DNA of 64,000 nucleotides from Antarcticimicrobium sediminis (lineage in GTDB: Bacteria; Pseudomonadota; Alphaproteobacteria; Rhodobacterales; Rhodobacteraceae): NCBI RefSeq assembly GCF_004348975.1, contig NZ_SMFP01000002.1, forward strand, positions 186,001 through 250,000. Reading direction: 5' to 3'. A program made the position numbers and the translations under genes. Positions 44,274 to 54,217 of the stretch are shown one piece after another. The notes below the pieces were generated by a model. That model worked only from the letters and a program-made list of their open reading frames with translations, made no database searches and had not been told where the DNA came from. Position 1 is the stretch's first letter. The number at the start of each line of letters is the position of its first letter.

Positions 44274-45806
44274 ATGGCTGGCGGAAAGGTTCACCCGGAT
44301 TTGGTTGCACTTTTTCCCACGGTTGTGCAGCGGTCTGCCGGGGATGGGGTCGGGGCCGGTGAAAGTTTTCTTGCCCATGCGCTGGACCAGCACGCGCTTG
44401 TCAGCGTCGCGAATACCGATGAGAAAATCCTCTATGTGAACGATCGGTTTGCCCAGATCAGCGGGTATTCCAAGGCAGAACTGGTCGGCCAGACCCATCG
44501 CATCCTGCGCTCGGCGGAGCAACCGGCGTCTTTATACGAGGACCTTTGGGCGAAAATCACCAATGGCGAGACTTGGTACGGCGAAGTTAAGCAAATCCGC
44601 AAGAATGGCGATCCCTATTGGGTCAAGGCAACGGTGGTCCCGTTTTTCTCGCCGGACGGGCGCCCGGAAAAGTTTCTGTCGATCCATACGGATATCACCG
44701 AGTCCAAACGGGCCGAGGCGCAATTGCAGCGGCAGCTGTCCTTTGATCTGATCAAGGACGAGATTTATCTGTTCTGGCCGGACACGCTGGAGGTCTTTTA
44801 CCTGAACCAAAGCGCCCGGATCCGGCTGCGGATTCGGCGCGGCAGCAAGATCAGCCTGACACCTGCCAAGCTGCTTCATGGGGTGACGAAACGGGACTTT
44901 CGCAGTCATTTGCAGCCACTTCTTGCCGGGGGAAGCAAATGGATCACCTTTGAGGCCGAGCATAAACAGCCCGATGGGCAGATCGCCCCGGCAGAGGTGA
45001 CGATCCAACTGATCCGCCCCCATGGTGAAGAACCGCGCTTTCTGGCGCATGTGCGCAACATCAGCAAGCGCAAGCAGGCCGAGATTACCAAGCGGCAATT
45101 CATTTCCAATATCAGCCATGAGCTGCGCACGCCGCTGACCGCGATCCGGGGGGCCTTTGGTCTGATCAAGACCGGGCTGGCGCTGAACGGGGCGAAGCAG
45201 GCCGTGCAACTTTCCGAAATGGGGCTGAAGAATACCGCGCGTCTTGAGGCGTTGATCGAAAACCTTCTGGACATGGAGCGGATCGCCGCCGGGCGCATGA
45301 TGTCCAAAATGGGTCGTGTTGTCCTTGATGAGGTGATCACCGGGGCGATTTCCGGGGTCGCGGATTACAAATCGTCGAAACAGGTTCGGGTGGTCTTTGT
45401 CGCGCAGGGGGATCCGGTCTGCGTCAAGGGCGATGCGATCGGCTTGTCCAGAGTGTTTGGAATTCTGCTCTCCAATGCGATCAAATTCTCGCATGACGGC
45501 GGCAGGGTCGAAATCCGAGTGCGGCGGGACGGGGCCCGAATCGCCGTTTCCGTGTGCGACTATGGCATCGGAATACCAGAGCATTTCAAGCCGGACATCT
45601 TTACGCCCTTTACTCAGGCTGACACCTCCGACACCCGCCGTTCAGATGGTGCCGGGATTGGTCTGGTCATTGCGCAGTCCATTGTCGAGGAACACGGCGG
45701 GTCCATCAAGGTGCACAGCACTGAGGGTGAGGGAACCGAGGTTTCCTTCTTTCTGATCCCCTGCGCCGAAGAGGCGCAGATCCTGTCCTCTGAAGCCATC
45801 GGTTAA
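44274..45806 (+). CDS. PAS-domain sensor histidine kinase
   Basis: 510 residues from MAGGKVHPDL, placed by the AAGGA site seven bases upstream. A PAS domain at about 36-145 (VNDRFAQISGYSKAELVGQ and a PAC end IHTDITESKRAEAQ), a second PAS-like module at about 155-265 ending HVRNISKRKQAE, then HisKA with His282 in ISNISHELRTPLTAIRG, and the HATPase with NAIKFS, DYGIGIP and GAGIGLVIAQ. No membrane segment, so it senses a cytoplasmic signal; I see no LOV cysteine motif (GRNCRFLQ is absent). No response regulator is adjacent, making it an orphan kinase. Confidence 0.93.
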   Translation: MAGGKVHPDLVALFPTVVQRSAGDGVGAGESFLAHALDQHALVSVANTDEKILYVNDRFAQISGYSKAELVGQTHRILRSAEQPASLYEDLWAKITNGETWYGEVKQIRKNGDPYWVKATVVPFFSPDGRPEKFLSIHTDITESKRAEAQLQRQLSFDLIKDEIYLFWPDTLEVFYLNQSARIRLRIRRGSKISLTPAKLLHGVTKRDFRSHLQPLLAGGSKWITFEAEHKQPDGQIAPAEVTIQLIRPHGEEPRFLAHVRNISKRKQAEITKRQFISNISHELRTPLTAIRGAFGLIKTGLALNGAKQAVQLSEMGLKNTARLEALIENLLDMERIAAGRMMSKMGRVVLDEVITGAISGVADYKSSKQVRVVFVAQGDPVCVKGDAIGLSRVFGILLSNAIKFSHDGGRVEIRVRRDGARIAVSVCDYGIGIPEHFKPDIFTPFTQADTSDTRRSDGAGIGLVIAQSIVEEHGGSIKVHSTEGEGTEVSFFLIPCAEEAQILSSEAIG

Positions 45807-45855
45807 ACATCGCTGACAAGCGACGCTTGACGCGACTCATGTCTTGCCCTTATTA

Positions 45856-45873
45856 AATGAACAGTCGTTCATT
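45856..45873. promoter_or_regulatory. TetR-type palindrome in front of ivd
   Basis: AATGAAC-AGTC-GTTCATT, 7-base arms with a 4-base centre, 19-36 bases before the ivd ATG and just upstream of its GGAGG. The GAAC/GTTC core and spacing are like operators of TetR-family acyl-CoA-responsive repressors of fatty-acid and branched-chain amino-acid genes. No regulator gene is next to it. Confidence 0.6.
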
Positions 45874-45891
45874 AAACCGCTGGAGGGGGCC

Positions 45892-47055
45892 ATGTTCAAC
45901 GCAACTATGCAATTCGATCTGGGCGAGGATGTGAACGCGCTACGCGATGCGGTGCATCGCTGGGCGCAGGAGCGGATCAAGCCGATGGCGGCCGAGATCG
46001 ACCGCAGCAACAATTTTCCCGCCGATCTGTGGCGCGAGATGGGGGATATGGGCCTGTTGGGGGTCACCGTGTCCGAGGAGTATGGCGGGGCGGCGATGTC
46101 CTATCTTGCCCATACCATCGCGGTCGAGGAAATCGCCCGCGCCTCGGCCTCGGTCTCGCTGTCCTATGGGGCGCATTCCAACCTCTGCGTGAACCAGATC
46201 AAGCTGAATGCCAGCGAGGCGCAAAAGCAGAAATACCTGCCCGGGCTGATCTCGGGCGAACATGTGGGCGCTCTGGCGATGAGCGAACCCGGTGCCGGGT
46301 CTGACGTGGTGTCGATGAAGCTGCGGGCGGAAAAGCGCAACGGGTACTATGTGCTCAACGGCAACAAGTACTGGATCACCAACGGTCCCGATGCCGACAC
46401 GCTGGTGGTTTATGCCAAGACCGATCCCGAGGCGGGCTCGCGCGGGATCACCGCCTTTATCGTCGAAAAGACGATGAAGGGATTCTCGACCTCACCGCAT
46501 TTCGACAAGCTGGGTATGCGCGGCTCCAACACCGCCGAGCTGATCTTTGAGGACTGCGAGGTGCCGTTCGAAAATGTGCTGGGAGAAGAGGGGCGAGGCG
46601 TGCGCGTTCTGATGTCCGGGCTGGATTACGAGCGCGTGGTGCTGGCCGGGATCGGCACCGGTATCATGGCGGCCTGTCTGGATGAAATCATGCCCTATCT
46701 GGCCGAGCGCAAGCAGTTCGGTCAGCCGATCGGGAGTTTCCAGCTCATGCAGGGCAAGATCGCGGATATGTACACCGCGATGAATTCGGCCCGCGCCTAT
46801 GTCTATGAGGTGGCCAAGGCCTGCGACAAGGGCACCGTCACCCGCCAGGACGCGGCGGCCTGCTGTCTTTATGCTTCGGAGGAGGCGATGAAACAGGCGC
46901 ATCAGGCGGTGCAGGCGATGGGCGGGGCGGGCTTCTTGTCCGATGCTGCCGTAAGCCGCATCTTCCGCGATGCCAAACTGATGGAGATCGGCGCCGGCAC
47001 CAGCGAGATCCGCCGCATGTTGATCGGGCGTGAGATGATGGCGGCAATGGCCTGA
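45892..47055 (+). CDS. ivd: Isovaleryl-CoA dehydrogenase
   Basis: 387 residues with a GGAGGGGG ribosome site. Acyl-CoA dehydrogenase signatures [11 protein letters not shown] (near 129-139) and the C-terminal Q-A-MGGAGF...[11 protein letters not shown]. The catalytic Glu is Glu247 in GLDYER, the position that distinguishes isovaleryl-CoA dehydrogenases from most other family members. It oxidises isovaleryl-CoA to 3-methylcrotonyl-CoA, step one of this leucine-degradation cluster, giving electrons to ETF. A palindromic operator sits in the promoter. The rest of the pathway continues after the intervening opposite-strand ompW. Confidence 0.95.
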   Translation: MFNATMQFDLGEDVNALRDAVHRWAQERIKPMAAEIDRSNNFPADLWREMGDMGLLGVTVSEEYGGAAMSYLAHTIAVEEIARASASVSLSYGAHSNLCVNQIKLNASEAQKQKYLPGLISGEHVGALAMSEPGAGSDVVSMKLRAEKRNGYYVLNGNKYWITNGPDADTLVVYAKTDPEAGSRGITAFIVEKTMKGFSTSPHFDKLGMRGSNTAELIFEDCEVPFENVLGEEGRGVRVLMSGLDYERVVLAGIGTGIMAACLDEIMPYLAERKQFGQPIGSFQLMQGKIADMYTAMNSARAYVYEVAKACDKGTVTRQDAAACCLYASEEAMKQAHQAVQAMGGAGFLSDAAVSRIFRDAKLMEIGAGTSEIRRMLIGREMMAAMA

Positions 47056-47074
47056 TCGGCAGCCCCGAAATGCA

Positions 47075-47135
47075 ATCGGTCCGCGCGACGAGGGAGACGC
47101 GCGGACCGATCGGCAACACCGGGCAGATTGCCCGG
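47075..47135. terminator. Two tandem hairpins between convergent ivd and ompW
   Basis: First stem is 13 bp and perfect (ATCGGTCCGCGCG at 47075-47087 with 47098-47110, ten-base loop); second is CCGGGCA-GAT-TGCCCGG (47119-47135). They fill the 94-base gap between two convergent stops. No T-runs, so they may act with Rho or as mRNA 3' stabilisers for both genes. Confidence 0.6.
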
Positions 47136-47149
47136 CGACGGTAAAGGGA

Positions 47150-47755
47150 TCAGAACCGATGAACGTAGGAAATGCCCCAGACCAGCGGGTCGATCTCGGC
47201 CTCGCCGATATAGGCGCCGTTCAGCGTCACGTCGGAGTTGATGTCGACCCAGCGCACATCCATGCGCAGCGAACCGTTATCGCTGATTTCATAGTCGACG
47301 CCGGCGTGGGCCGCCACGCCCCAGGAATCATCCAGCGAAATCGTCCCGAGCGGAGAGGTTTCGTCGAAGAAGGTGGTGTAGTTCAAGCCAACACCAACAA
47401 ACGGGGTAAAGGCCGATTGGGTCGGGATATGGTAGTTCACGCTCAGGGTCGGGGGCAGTTGCTTGACCGTCGCAGCATAGGCACCGCCGACGCTCACGTC
47501 ATGTTCGAACGGGGTGGCAGCCAAGATCTCGATGCCCCAGTTGTCGCGGAAAAAATACTCACCGGTAATGGTGGGGCGTACGCTCTCGTTGATGGTGGCC
47601 GCAGCACCTGCCAGCGTGCCATTGTCGGATTTCGGATCGACATAGCCGAACCCGACACCCACGGTCCAATCCCCTTGGGATTGCGCCGCCAGAGGCCCGG
47701 CGAGCATCGCGGCAAGAGCCGTCGAAAAAAGCAGTGCAGCCGTTTGGCGTGTCAT
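47150..47755 (-). CDS. ompW: OmpW family outer-membrane protein
   Basis: 201 residues from MTRQTAALLFSTALAAMLAG; signal peptide to about residue 24 (PLAAQ). The mature part is an 8-strand beta-barrel: GDWTVGVGFGYVDPKSDNG, TITGEYFFRDNWGIEILAATPF, the FTPFVGVGLNYT strand and the aromatic C-terminus SYVHRF ending in Phe, needed for barrel insertion. OmpW forms a narrow hydrophobic channel in the outer membrane. An FNR-type box lies upstream, matching the oxygen-dependent control of OmpW known in enterobacteria. It stands against the direction of the leucine cluster that surrounds it. Confidence 0.93.
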   Translation of the reverse strand: MTRQTAALLFSTALAAMLAGPLAAQSQGDWTVGVGFGYVDPKSDNGTLAGAAATINESVRPTITGEYFFRDNWGIEILAATPFEHDVSVGGAYAATVKQLPPTLSVNYHIPTQSAFTPFVGVGLNYTTFFDETSPLGTISLDDSWGVAAHAGVDYEISDNGSLRMDVRWVDINSDVTLNGAYIGEAEIDPLVWGISYVHRF

Positions 47756-47813
47756 CGTTCTGTCCTCTCTTCTGATTGTGAGCGGACCATTGCAACTCAC
47801 GTTGTTCCTGACG

Positions 47814-47827
47814 CTGATCTGGATCAA
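47814..47827. promoter_or_regulatory. FNR/FnrL-type box
   Basis: CTGAT-CTGG-ATCAA, one mismatch from TTGAT-N4-ATCAA. It is about 60-72 bases upstream of the ompW ATG and 75-88 bases upstream of the divergent acyl-CoA synthetase ATG, so it could serve either promoter. The match is seen in sequence; regulation is inferred, most likely for ompW. Confidence 0.6.
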
Positions 47828-47901
47828 GTTTCGCGTGGTTTCAGCACCGGACATGCCGGTCAGGAAAGCCTTAAAGTCAATAACTATCAATGGATTAGGA
47901 T

Positions 47902-49440
47902 ATGAGTTTCGCTCAGGTCATACCCGGATTGACGCCTGCGGGGGGCTGGGATGTGCCCGCACGGTTGAACATGGCCGCGCAGGCGCTGGACGGCGACGCC
48001 GATGCGCTGGCGATCATCGATCTGACCGGACCGGCACGCCGCGACGTGACCCGGGGCGCTTTGGCCGCGATGGCGGACGGGCTGGCCCGCCGATTGTTGT
48101 CCGAGGGCGTGGTGCGCGGGGATCGGGTTGGCGTGTTGCTCAGCCAATCCCCGGCGTGTGCGGCGGCGCATCTGGCGATCTGGAAAATCGGCGCGATTTC
48201 CGTGCCCTTGTTCAAGCTGTTCAAACAGGATGCGCTGCGCAGCCGGGTGGGGGATGCGGGTGCAAATCTGGTCCTGACCGATCCCGAGGGCGCGGCGCTG
48301 CTGGGCGATCTGGCCCGGCCCCTGATGGTGGACACAGCGGCAATCGACGGCGAACCGCTGCCCTTTGCCGAGACCGGCCCAGAGGATCCGGCGGTGCTCA
48401 TCTATACCTCGGGCACCACTGGTAGCCCCAAGGGCGCGCTGCACGGGCACCGGCTGTTGACCGGCCATCTGCCCGGGGTCAGTTTGAGCCATGATCATCT
48501 GGGCCAGCCCGGCGATTGTCTTTGGACACCCGCCGACTGGGCCTGGATCGGGGGGCTGTTCGATGTGCTGATGCCGGGGCTGGCGCTGAGGGTGCCGGTG
48601 GTGGCCGCGCGGATGGAGAAATTCACCCCCGAGGGCGCCGCGAACATCATCGCGCAAGCCTCTGTCCGAAACGTGTTTTTCCCGCCCACGGCCCTGCGTA
48701 TGTTGAAGGCGGCCGAGCAATCGGTGCCCGGCCTGCGCTCGGTCGCTTCGGGCGGCGAGCCACTGGGCGCCGAGATGCTGGCCTGGGGGCGCCGCGCCTT
48801 TGGGCTTGAGATCAACGAATTCTATGGCCAGACCGAATGCAATATGATCGCGACGAGTTGCGGTGCCGATTTTCCGGCCCGTCCGGGGTGCATCGGCAAG
48901 CCGGTGCCGGGGCATGAGATCGCCGTGCTGGACGCGGATGGCCAACCAACGCTGGACGAGGGCGACGTCGCGGTGCGCCGTGGCTCGGCCTCGATGCTGC
49001 TGGACTACTGGAACAACCCGCAGGCCACCGCCGAGAAATTCCACGGCGCGTGGCTGATTACCGGTGATCGTGGCATCTGGGAGGGCGACTACCTGCGCTT
49101 CATGGGGCGCGAGGATGATGTCATCACCTCGGCTGGCTACCGCATTGGCCCGGCCGAGATCGAGGATTGCCTGATGACGCATCCAGACGTTGCCACCGTG
49201 GGGGTGGTCGGCAAGCCGGACCCGTTGCGTACTGAGATCGTCAAAGCCTATGTGGTGCTGAAACCGGATGCTAAAGTGATCGGGAAAGAGCTTCAGAGCT
49301 ACGTTAAGGATCGACTTGCAAGTTATTCCTATCCAAGGGAAATCACCTTTCTTGACGCGCTGCCGATGACGGTGACGGGCAAGGTGATCCGCAAGGAATT
49401 GAAGCGTCGCGCAGCGGCGGAACAGGAGGCGGAACAATGA
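47902..49440 (+). CDS. AMP-dependent acyl-CoA synthetase
   Basis: 512 residues. The P-loop-like adenylation motif [15 protein letters not shown] (near 171-185), the [11 protein letters not shown] and [10 protein letters not shown] region (near 285-315), the hinge/Asp [20 protein letters not shown] (near 388-407) and the C-terminal catalytic Lys in [13 protein letters not shown] are visible. It activates a carboxylic acid with ATP and CoA. Placement between ivd and mccB, and a four-base overlap with mccB, suggests it activates isovalerate or a related branched or medium-chain acid. Related enzymes are annotated as benzoate- or acetate-type ligases; substrate not provable here. Confidence 0.9.
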   Translation: MSFAQVIPGLTPAGGWDVPARLNMAAQALDGDADALAIIDLTGPARRDVTRGALAAMADGLARRLLSEGVVRGDRVGVLLSQSPACAAAHLAIWKIGAISVPLFKLFKQDALRSRVGDAGANLVLTDPEGAALLGDLARPLMVDTAAIDGEPLPFAETGPEDPAVLIYTSGTTGSPKGALHGHRLLTGHLPGVSLSHDHLGQPGDCLWTPADWAWIGGLFDVLMPGLALRVPVVAARMEKFTPEGAANIIAQASVRNVFFPPTALRMLKAAEQSVPGLRSVASGGEPLGAEMLAWGRRAFGLEINEFYGQTECNMIATSCGADFPARPGCIGKPVPGHEIAVLDADGQPTLDEGDVAVRRGSASMLLDYWNNPQATAEKFHGAWLITGDRGIWEGDYLRFMGREDDVITSAGYRIGPAEIEDCLMTHPDVATVGVVGKPDPLRTEIVKAYVVLKPDAKVIGKELQSYVKDRLASYSYPREITFLDALPMTVTGKVIRKELKRRAAAEQEAEQ

Positions 49441-51041
49441 AACTCACGTCCAAGATCATCCCCTCGTCCGAGGAGTTTCAGGCCAACCGCGACGCCCATC
49501 TTGAGGCGTTGGAGCGGGTGCGCGAGGCCGCGCTCACGGCGGCGGAAGGCGGCGGCGAGAAATCCCGCGCGCGCCATCTCTCGCGCGGCAAGATGCTGCC
49601 ACGTGAGCGGGTCGCCAACCTGCTCGACCCCGGTTCGCCCTTTCTGGAAATCGGCGCCACTGCGGCGCATGACATGTATGGAAATGCCGCCCCCTGTGCC
49701 GGGGTGATTGCCGGGATTGGCCGGGTGCATGGGCAAGATGTCATGGTCGTGTGCAATGACGCCACCGTAAAGGGCGGCACTTATTTCCCGATGACGGTCA
49801 AAAAGCACCTGCGCGCGCAGGAAATCGCCGCCGAATGCGCGCTGCCTTGCGTCTATCTGGTGGACTCGGGGGGTGCCAACCTGCCGCAACAGGACGAGGT
49901 GTTTCCGGATCGCGACCATTTCGGGCGCATCTTCTACAATCAGGCCAATATGTCGGCCCGTGGCATCCCGCAGATCGCCGTGGTGATGGGGTCTTGCACC
50001 GCGGGTGGCGCCTATGTGCCGGCGATGTCGGACGTCACCATCATCGTCAAGGAACAGGGCACGATCTTTCTGGCCGGTCCGCCGCTGGTCAAGGCCGCCA
50101 CCGGCGAGGTGGTCAGCGCCGAGGATCTGGGCGGCGGTGATGTGCATACGCGCCTGTCCGGCGTCGCCGATTACCTGGCCGAGGATGACGCCCACGCGCT
50201 GGCGCTGGCGCGGCGCGCGATCAGCCACCTGAACCGCGCCAAACCGGCGACGGTACAATGGCAATCCCCCGAAGCGCCCGCCTATGATCCGGACGAGATA
50301 CTTGGCGCCGTGCCGGCCGATTTGCGCACCCCCTATGACATCCGCGAGGTAATCGCGCGGGTGGTTGACGGGTCGCGCTTTGACGAGTTCAAGCCGCGTT
50401 TTGGCGAAACCATCGTGACCGGGTTTGCCCATGTCATGGGCTGCCCGGTGGGGATAGTGGGCAACAACGGGGTTCTGCTCTCGGAGGCGGCGCAAAAGGT
50501 GGCGCATTTCGTCGAACTGTGCAGTCAGCGCCATATCCCATTGGTTTTCCTGCAAAACATCACCGGCTTCATGGTCGGGCGCAAATACGAAAACGAGGGT
50601 ATCGCGCGGCACGGGGCCAAGATGGTCACCGCCGTCGCCACCACCAATGTGCCCAAGATCACCATGCTGGTCGGTGGCAGTTTTGGGGCGGGCAATTATG
50701 GCATGTCCGGTCGTGCCTATCAGCCCCGCTTTCTTTGGAGCTGGCCCAATTCCCGCATCTCGGTGATGGGCGGCGAACAGGCGGCGGGCGTGCTGGCCAC
50801 GGTCAAGCGCGACGGCATCGAACGTGCGGGGGGCAGTTGGTCCGCCGAGGAGGAAGCCGAGTTCAAACGCCCCACGCTGGAGATGTTCGAGCGCCAGTCG
50901 CATCCGCTTTATGCCTCGGCCCGGCTTTGGGACGACGGCGTGGTCGATCCGCGCAAGACCCGCGACGTGCTGGCGCTCAGCCTCACCGCCGCGCTCAACG
51001 CGCCGATCGAGGACACCCGCTTCGGCGTGTTCCGGATGTGA
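49437..51041 (+). CDS. mccB: 3-methylcrotonyl-CoA carboxylase beta subunit (carboxyltransferase)
   Basis: 534 residues, the MCC-beta size. It is a two-lobe carboxyltransferase: N-lobe [15 protein letters not shown] and [19 protein letters not shown] with [17 protein letters not shown], and C-lobe [26 protein letters not shown] and [15 protein letters not shown], diagnostic of methylcrotonyl- rather than propionyl-CoA enzymes. It transfers carboxyl from biotin to 3-methylcrotonyl-CoA to give 3-methylglutaconyl-CoA. The ATG overlaps the synthetase stop by four bases. The partner biotin subunit is two genes downstream. Confidence 0.95.
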   Translation: MKLTSKIIPSSEEFQANRDAHLEALERVREAALTAAEGGGEKSRARHLSRGKMLPRERVANLLDPGSPFLEIGATAAHDMYGNAAPCAGVIAGIGRVHGQDVMVVCNDATVKGGTYFPMTVKKHLRAQEIAAECALPCVYLVDSGGANLPQQDEVFPDRDHFGRIFYNQANMSARGIPQIAVVMGSCTAGGAYVPAMSDVTIIVKEQGTIFLAGPPLVKAATGEVVSAEDLGGGDVHTRLSGVADYLAEDDAHALALARRAISHLNRAKPATVQWQSPEAPAYDPDEILGAVPADLRTPYDIREVIARVVDGSRFDEFKPRFGETIVTGFAHVMGCPVGIVGNNGVLLSEAAQKVAHFVELCSQRHIPLVFLQNITGFMVGRKYENEGIARHGAKMVTAVATTNVPKITMLVGGSFGAGNYGMSGRAYQPRFLWSWPNSRISVMGGEQAAGVLATVKRDGIERAGGSWSAEEEAEFKRPTLEMFERQSHPLYASARLWDDGVVDPRKTRDVLALSLTAALNAPIEDTRFGVFRM

Positions 51042-51075
51042 TGTGGACAGGCCGTCTGCGGCAGGGAGAAATGCC

Positions 51076-52062
51076 ATGATTGAAACCCGACTGACCCGAC
51101 GCTTTGGCATTGACGCCCCGGTGCTCTGCGCGCCGATGGCGCTGGCCACCGGTGGGCGGCTGGCAGCGGCGGTGACGCGCGCCGGGGGGCTGGGCCTGAT
51201 CGGCGGCGGCTATTGTGATGCGGGTTGGATCGCGCGGGAATTCGATGCGGCGGGAAACACCTCTGTCGGTTGCGGCTTCATCACTTGGAAATTGCGAGAG
51301 AAATTGCAGGAAACGCCGGGGCTGCTCGACCAAGTTCTGGCGCGCAAGCCTGCCGCCGTTTTTCTCTCCTTTGGCGATCCGACCCCCTTTGCCGCCGCGA
51401 TCCGCGCCGCCGGCGTGCCGCTGATCTGTCAGGTGCAGACCTTGGCGGATGCAAAACTGGCTGCCGGGGCAGGGGCCGATGTGATCGTGGCGCAGGGCAC
51501 CGAGGCCGGTGGTCATGGCGAGAAACGCGCAACCCTGACCTTGGTGCCAGAGGTGGCGGACTGGCTGGCCGTGCATGCCCCCGACACCTTGCTGCTGGCG
51601 GCGGGTGGGATTGGCGACGGGCGCGGACTGGCCGCCGCGTTGATGCTGGGCGCCGATGGGGTGCTTGTGGGTTCGCGGTTCTGGGCCAGCGCGGAATCCC
51701 TTGCCGCGCCGGGCATGACCGACGCCGCCATCGCCGCCAGCGGCGACGACACGATCCGCAGCAGCGTGATGGACGCGGCGCGCGGGCTGAGCTGGCCGGG
51801 CCGCTTTACCGCCCGCGTCCTGAAAAACCCGGTGACCGAGCGCTGGCATGACGACCCGCAGGGGCTTGTCGCCCATGCCGGTGAGATTGCCGCAGACTGG
51901 AAGGCCGGCTGGGACGCTGGCGATCCGAGCCGCGCCAATACCTTCGTGGGAGAGGCTGCGGGCCTGATCCATGATCGCCCCCCGGCGGGCGAGATCCTGA
52001 CCGCGATGATGTCCGAGGCCGAGGCACTGCTCGGCGGCGGCTGGCGGGGCGCGGTGACATGA
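51076..52062 (+). CDS. Nitronate monooxygenase-like FMN enzyme
   Basis: 328 residues with a GGGAGA ribosome site. A TIM-barrel of the nitronate monooxygenase (2-nitropropane dioxygenase) family: APMALATGGRLAAAVTRAGGLGLIGGG at the start and the FMN-phosphate and active-site region VAQGTEAGGHGEKR (near 137-150), where the His after GG is the family catalytic base. Then LLAAGGIGDGRGLAAALMLGADGVLVGSRF, a typical phosphate-binding end. It lies between the two MCC subunits, an odd place for nitronate detoxification; it may oxidise or reduce an acyl intermediate instead. Confidence 0.85.
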   Translation: MIETRLTRRFGIDAPVLCAPMALATGGRLAAAVTRAGGLGLIGGGYCDAGWIAREFDAAGNTSVGCGFITWKLREKLQETPGLLDQVLARKPAAVFLSFGDPTPFAAAIRAAGVPLICQVQTLADAKLAAGAGADVIVAQGTEAGGHGEKRATLTLVPEVADWLAVHAPDTLLLAAGGIGDGRGLAAALMLGADGVLVGSRFWASAESLAAPGMTDAAIAASGDDTIRSSVMDAARGLSWPGRFTARVLKNPVTERWHDDPQGLVAHAGEIAADWKAGWDAGDPSRANTFVGEAAGLIHDRPPAGEILTAMMSEAEALLGGGWRGAVT

Positions 52063-52093
52063 GCTTGCCCGCCGCGTCTGCATTTCCGACCCG

Positions 52094-52139
52094 TCTTTTT
52101 CTGGCGGATAAATACTCCTCGAAGGGGCGCCGTTGGCGC
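52094..52139 (+). repeat. Dispersed intergenic box-plus-hairpin element, copy C
   Basis: TCTTTTTCTGGCGGATAA, then AATACTCC, then a hairpin GCGCC-GTT-GGCGC (52127-52131 with 52135-52139). Same order as copies A, B and D. It lies in the 130-base gap ahead of mccA. Confidence 0.65.
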
Positions 52140-52192
52140 GACACAGGAAACGGCAACGCCCCCGCTGCGCATCCTATGAAAGGACCTGACGC

Positions 52193-54130
52193 ATGTTCAA
52201 CAAGATCCTGATTGCCAACCGTGGCGAGATTGCCTGCCGGGTGATCGAAAGCGCGCGCTCCATGGGGGTGCGGACGGTGGCGGTGTATTCCGACGCCGAT
52301 GCCGGGGCCAAACACGTACAAATGGCCGATGACTCCGTACATATCGGTGGTTCGGCCCCGTCCGACAGCTATCTGCGCGGCGATGTGATCATCGAGGCCG
52401 CGCGCGCGAGTGGCGCGCAGGCGATCCATCCCGGCTATGGCTTCCTGTCCGAGAACCCCGATTTCGTCGATGCGGTCGAGGCCGCCGGTCTGACCTTTAT
52501 CGGCCCCTCGGCGCAGGCGATCCGTGCCATGGGGCTCAAGGATGCGGCCAAGAAACTGATGGAAGAGGCCGGCGTGCCGGTGGTGCCCGGCTATCATGGT
52601 GACAATCAGGACCCGGAGCATCTGGCGGGGGCCGCCGACACCATCGGTTATCCGGTGTTGATCAAGGCGGTTGCAGGCGGCGGCGGCAAGGGGATGCGCA
52701 AGGTCGCGCGCCCGGAGGAATTCGCCGCAGCGCTCGACAGCGCTCGGTCCGAGGCGCGCACGGCGTTTGGAAACGACGCGGTGCTGATCGAGAAACTGGT
52801 GGAAACCCCGCGCCATATCGAGGTGCAGGTGTTCGGTGACGGCGAGGACGCTGTCCATCTGTTCGAGCGTGATTGCTCGCTTCAGCGCCGCCACCAGAAG
52901 GTGATCGAAGAGGCCCCGGCGCCCGGCATGACGGCGCAGATGCGCGCCGCGATGGGCGAGGCGGCGGTGCGCGCGGCCAAAGCGATTGGCTACAAGGGCG
53001 CGGGCACGATTGAATTCATCGTCGACGCCTCCGATGGGCTGCGCCCGGACCGGTTCTGGTTCATGGAGATGAACACGCGGCTTCAGGTCGAGCATCCGGT
53101 GAGCGAGGCGATCACCGGCATCGATCTGGTGCAATGGCAACTTCGCGTTGCCGCGGGCGAACCGCTGCCGCTGACGCAGGATGAGATCACGTTGACCGGC
53201 CACGCTTTTGAGGCGCGGCTGTATGCCGAGGATGTGCCCAAGGGCTTTCTGCCCGCCACCGGCAAGCTGACGCATCTGGAGTTCCCGGCGCAGGCCCGGA
53301 TCGACAGCGGCGTGCGGGCTGGCGACGTGATCAGCCCGTTTTATGACCCGATGATTGCCAAGGTGATCACCCATGGTCCGACGCGTGCGATCGCGCTGGC
53401 ACGCCTGACCCGCGCGCTGGAAGACTGCGAAGTCGCGGGATCGGTCACCAATCTGGCGTTTTTGGGGGCTTTGACCCGGCACGTGGGCTTCGCGGCGGGG
53501 AATGTCGATACCGGGCTGATCGAGCGGGATCTGGAGGATCTGATCCGCGCCGAGGCCCCGACGCCGCAGCTTTTGGCGCAGGCCGGGCTTGCCGCCGCCG
53601 GGCTGATGGAGGGCGGCGCGCTGAGTGGGTTCACCCTGTGGTCGCCGCTGGCGCGCAGCGTGACGCTTCGGCTGGGGGAGGAGGAGCTGACCTGCGTGAT
53701 CCACATGCAGGCCCCGGACCGCGCGATGATCGAGGTTGACGGCGAACAGGTCGTGGCGCTGCGCGGGGCGGAGGGCTGGCGGTTCGATGTCGCCCTCGCC
53801 GTACCCATGGCGCAGAGCGGCGCAGAGATCACGCTGTTTGATGGCCCCGGTCATGTGTTTAGCGTGATCGATCCGCTGGATCGCGAGGCCGAGGGTGCGG
53901 CCGCTGGCAATCTAATTCAGGCGCCGATGCCGGGGCTGGTCAAGGCGGTCTTTGTCGCCGCCGGCGATCAGGTGGAGGCGGGCCGCAAGCTGGCTGTTCT
54001 TGAGGCGATGAAGATGGAACATACCCTGATTGCCGCCCGCGACGGTGTGGTGGCCGAGGTTCTGGCCGTGGCCGGCGCGCAGGTCGAGGCGGGGGCGCCG
54101 TTGGTGCGGCTGGAAGAGGAAGAAGAGTGA
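52193..54130 (+). CDS. mccA: 3-methylcrotonyl-CoA carboxylase alpha subunit (biotin carboxylase and carrier)
   Basis: 645 residues. Order of domains: biotin carboxylase (FNKILIANRGEIACRVI at 2-18; ATP-grasp with KAVAGGGGKGMRKV near 160; EMNTRLQVEHPVSEAITGID near 290), a linker domain of about 450-560, and a C-terminal biotinyl domain with the biotin lysine in LEAMKMEHT near 605. It carboxylates its own biotin using ATP and bicarbonate and passes the carboxyl to MccB. Separated from mccB by the monooxygenase gene and repeat copy C, but in the same direction. Confidence 0.95.
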   Translation: MFNKILIANRGEIACRVIESARSMGVRTVAVYSDADAGAKHVQMADDSVHIGGSAPSDSYLRGDVIIEAARASGAQAIHPGYGFLSENPDFVDAVEAAGLTFIGPSAQAIRAMGLKDAAKKLMEEAGVPVVPGYHGDNQDPEHLAGAADTIGYPVLIKAVAGGGGKGMRKVARPEEFAAALDSARSEARTAFGNDAVLIEKLVETPRHIEVQVFGDGEDAVHLFERDCSLQRRHQKVIEEAPAPGMTAQMRAAMGEAAVRAAKAIGYKGAGTIEFIVDASDGLRPDRFWFMEMNTRLQVEHPVSEAITGIDLVQWQLRVAAGEPLPLTQDEITLTGHAFEARLYAEDVPKGFLPATGKLTHLEFPAQARIDSGVRAGDVISPFYDPMIAKVITHGPTRAIALARLTRALEDCEVAGSVTNLAFLGALTRHVGFAAGNVDTGLIERDLEDLIRAEAPTPQLLAQAGLAAAGLMEGGALSGFTLWSPLARSVTLRLGEEELTCVIHMQAPDRAMIEVDGEQVVALRGAEGWRFDVALAVPMAQSGAEITLFDGPGHVFSVIDPLDREAEGAAAGNLIQAPMPGLVKAVFVAAGDQVEAGRKLAVLEAMKMEHTLIAARDGVVAEVLAVAGAQVEAGAPLVRLEEEEE

Positions 54131-54159
54131 GCGGGCGCGGGATCGTCGCGTTCCGGTCC

Positions 54160-54197
54160 GTATTTGAACTAAGAAGATGAGTATTTGGAACAAGAAG
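54160..54197 (+). repeat. Tandem short form of the intergenic box, copy E
   Basis: GTATTTGAACTAAGAAG (54160-54176) and GTATTTGGAACAAGAAG (54181-54197), period 21 bases. Read on the other strand these are CTTCTT...AAATAC, the same box as in copies A-D but without the hairpin. It runs up to the ribosome site of the HMG-CoA lyase gene. Confidence 0.6.
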
Positions 54198-54217
54198 AAA
54201 AGGGACGGGAGCACGAG

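Noticed and set aside
44120-44362. Open frame covering the start of the histidine kinase
   Set aside because: Different frame from the kinase, cysteine- and glycine-rich, no ribosome site.
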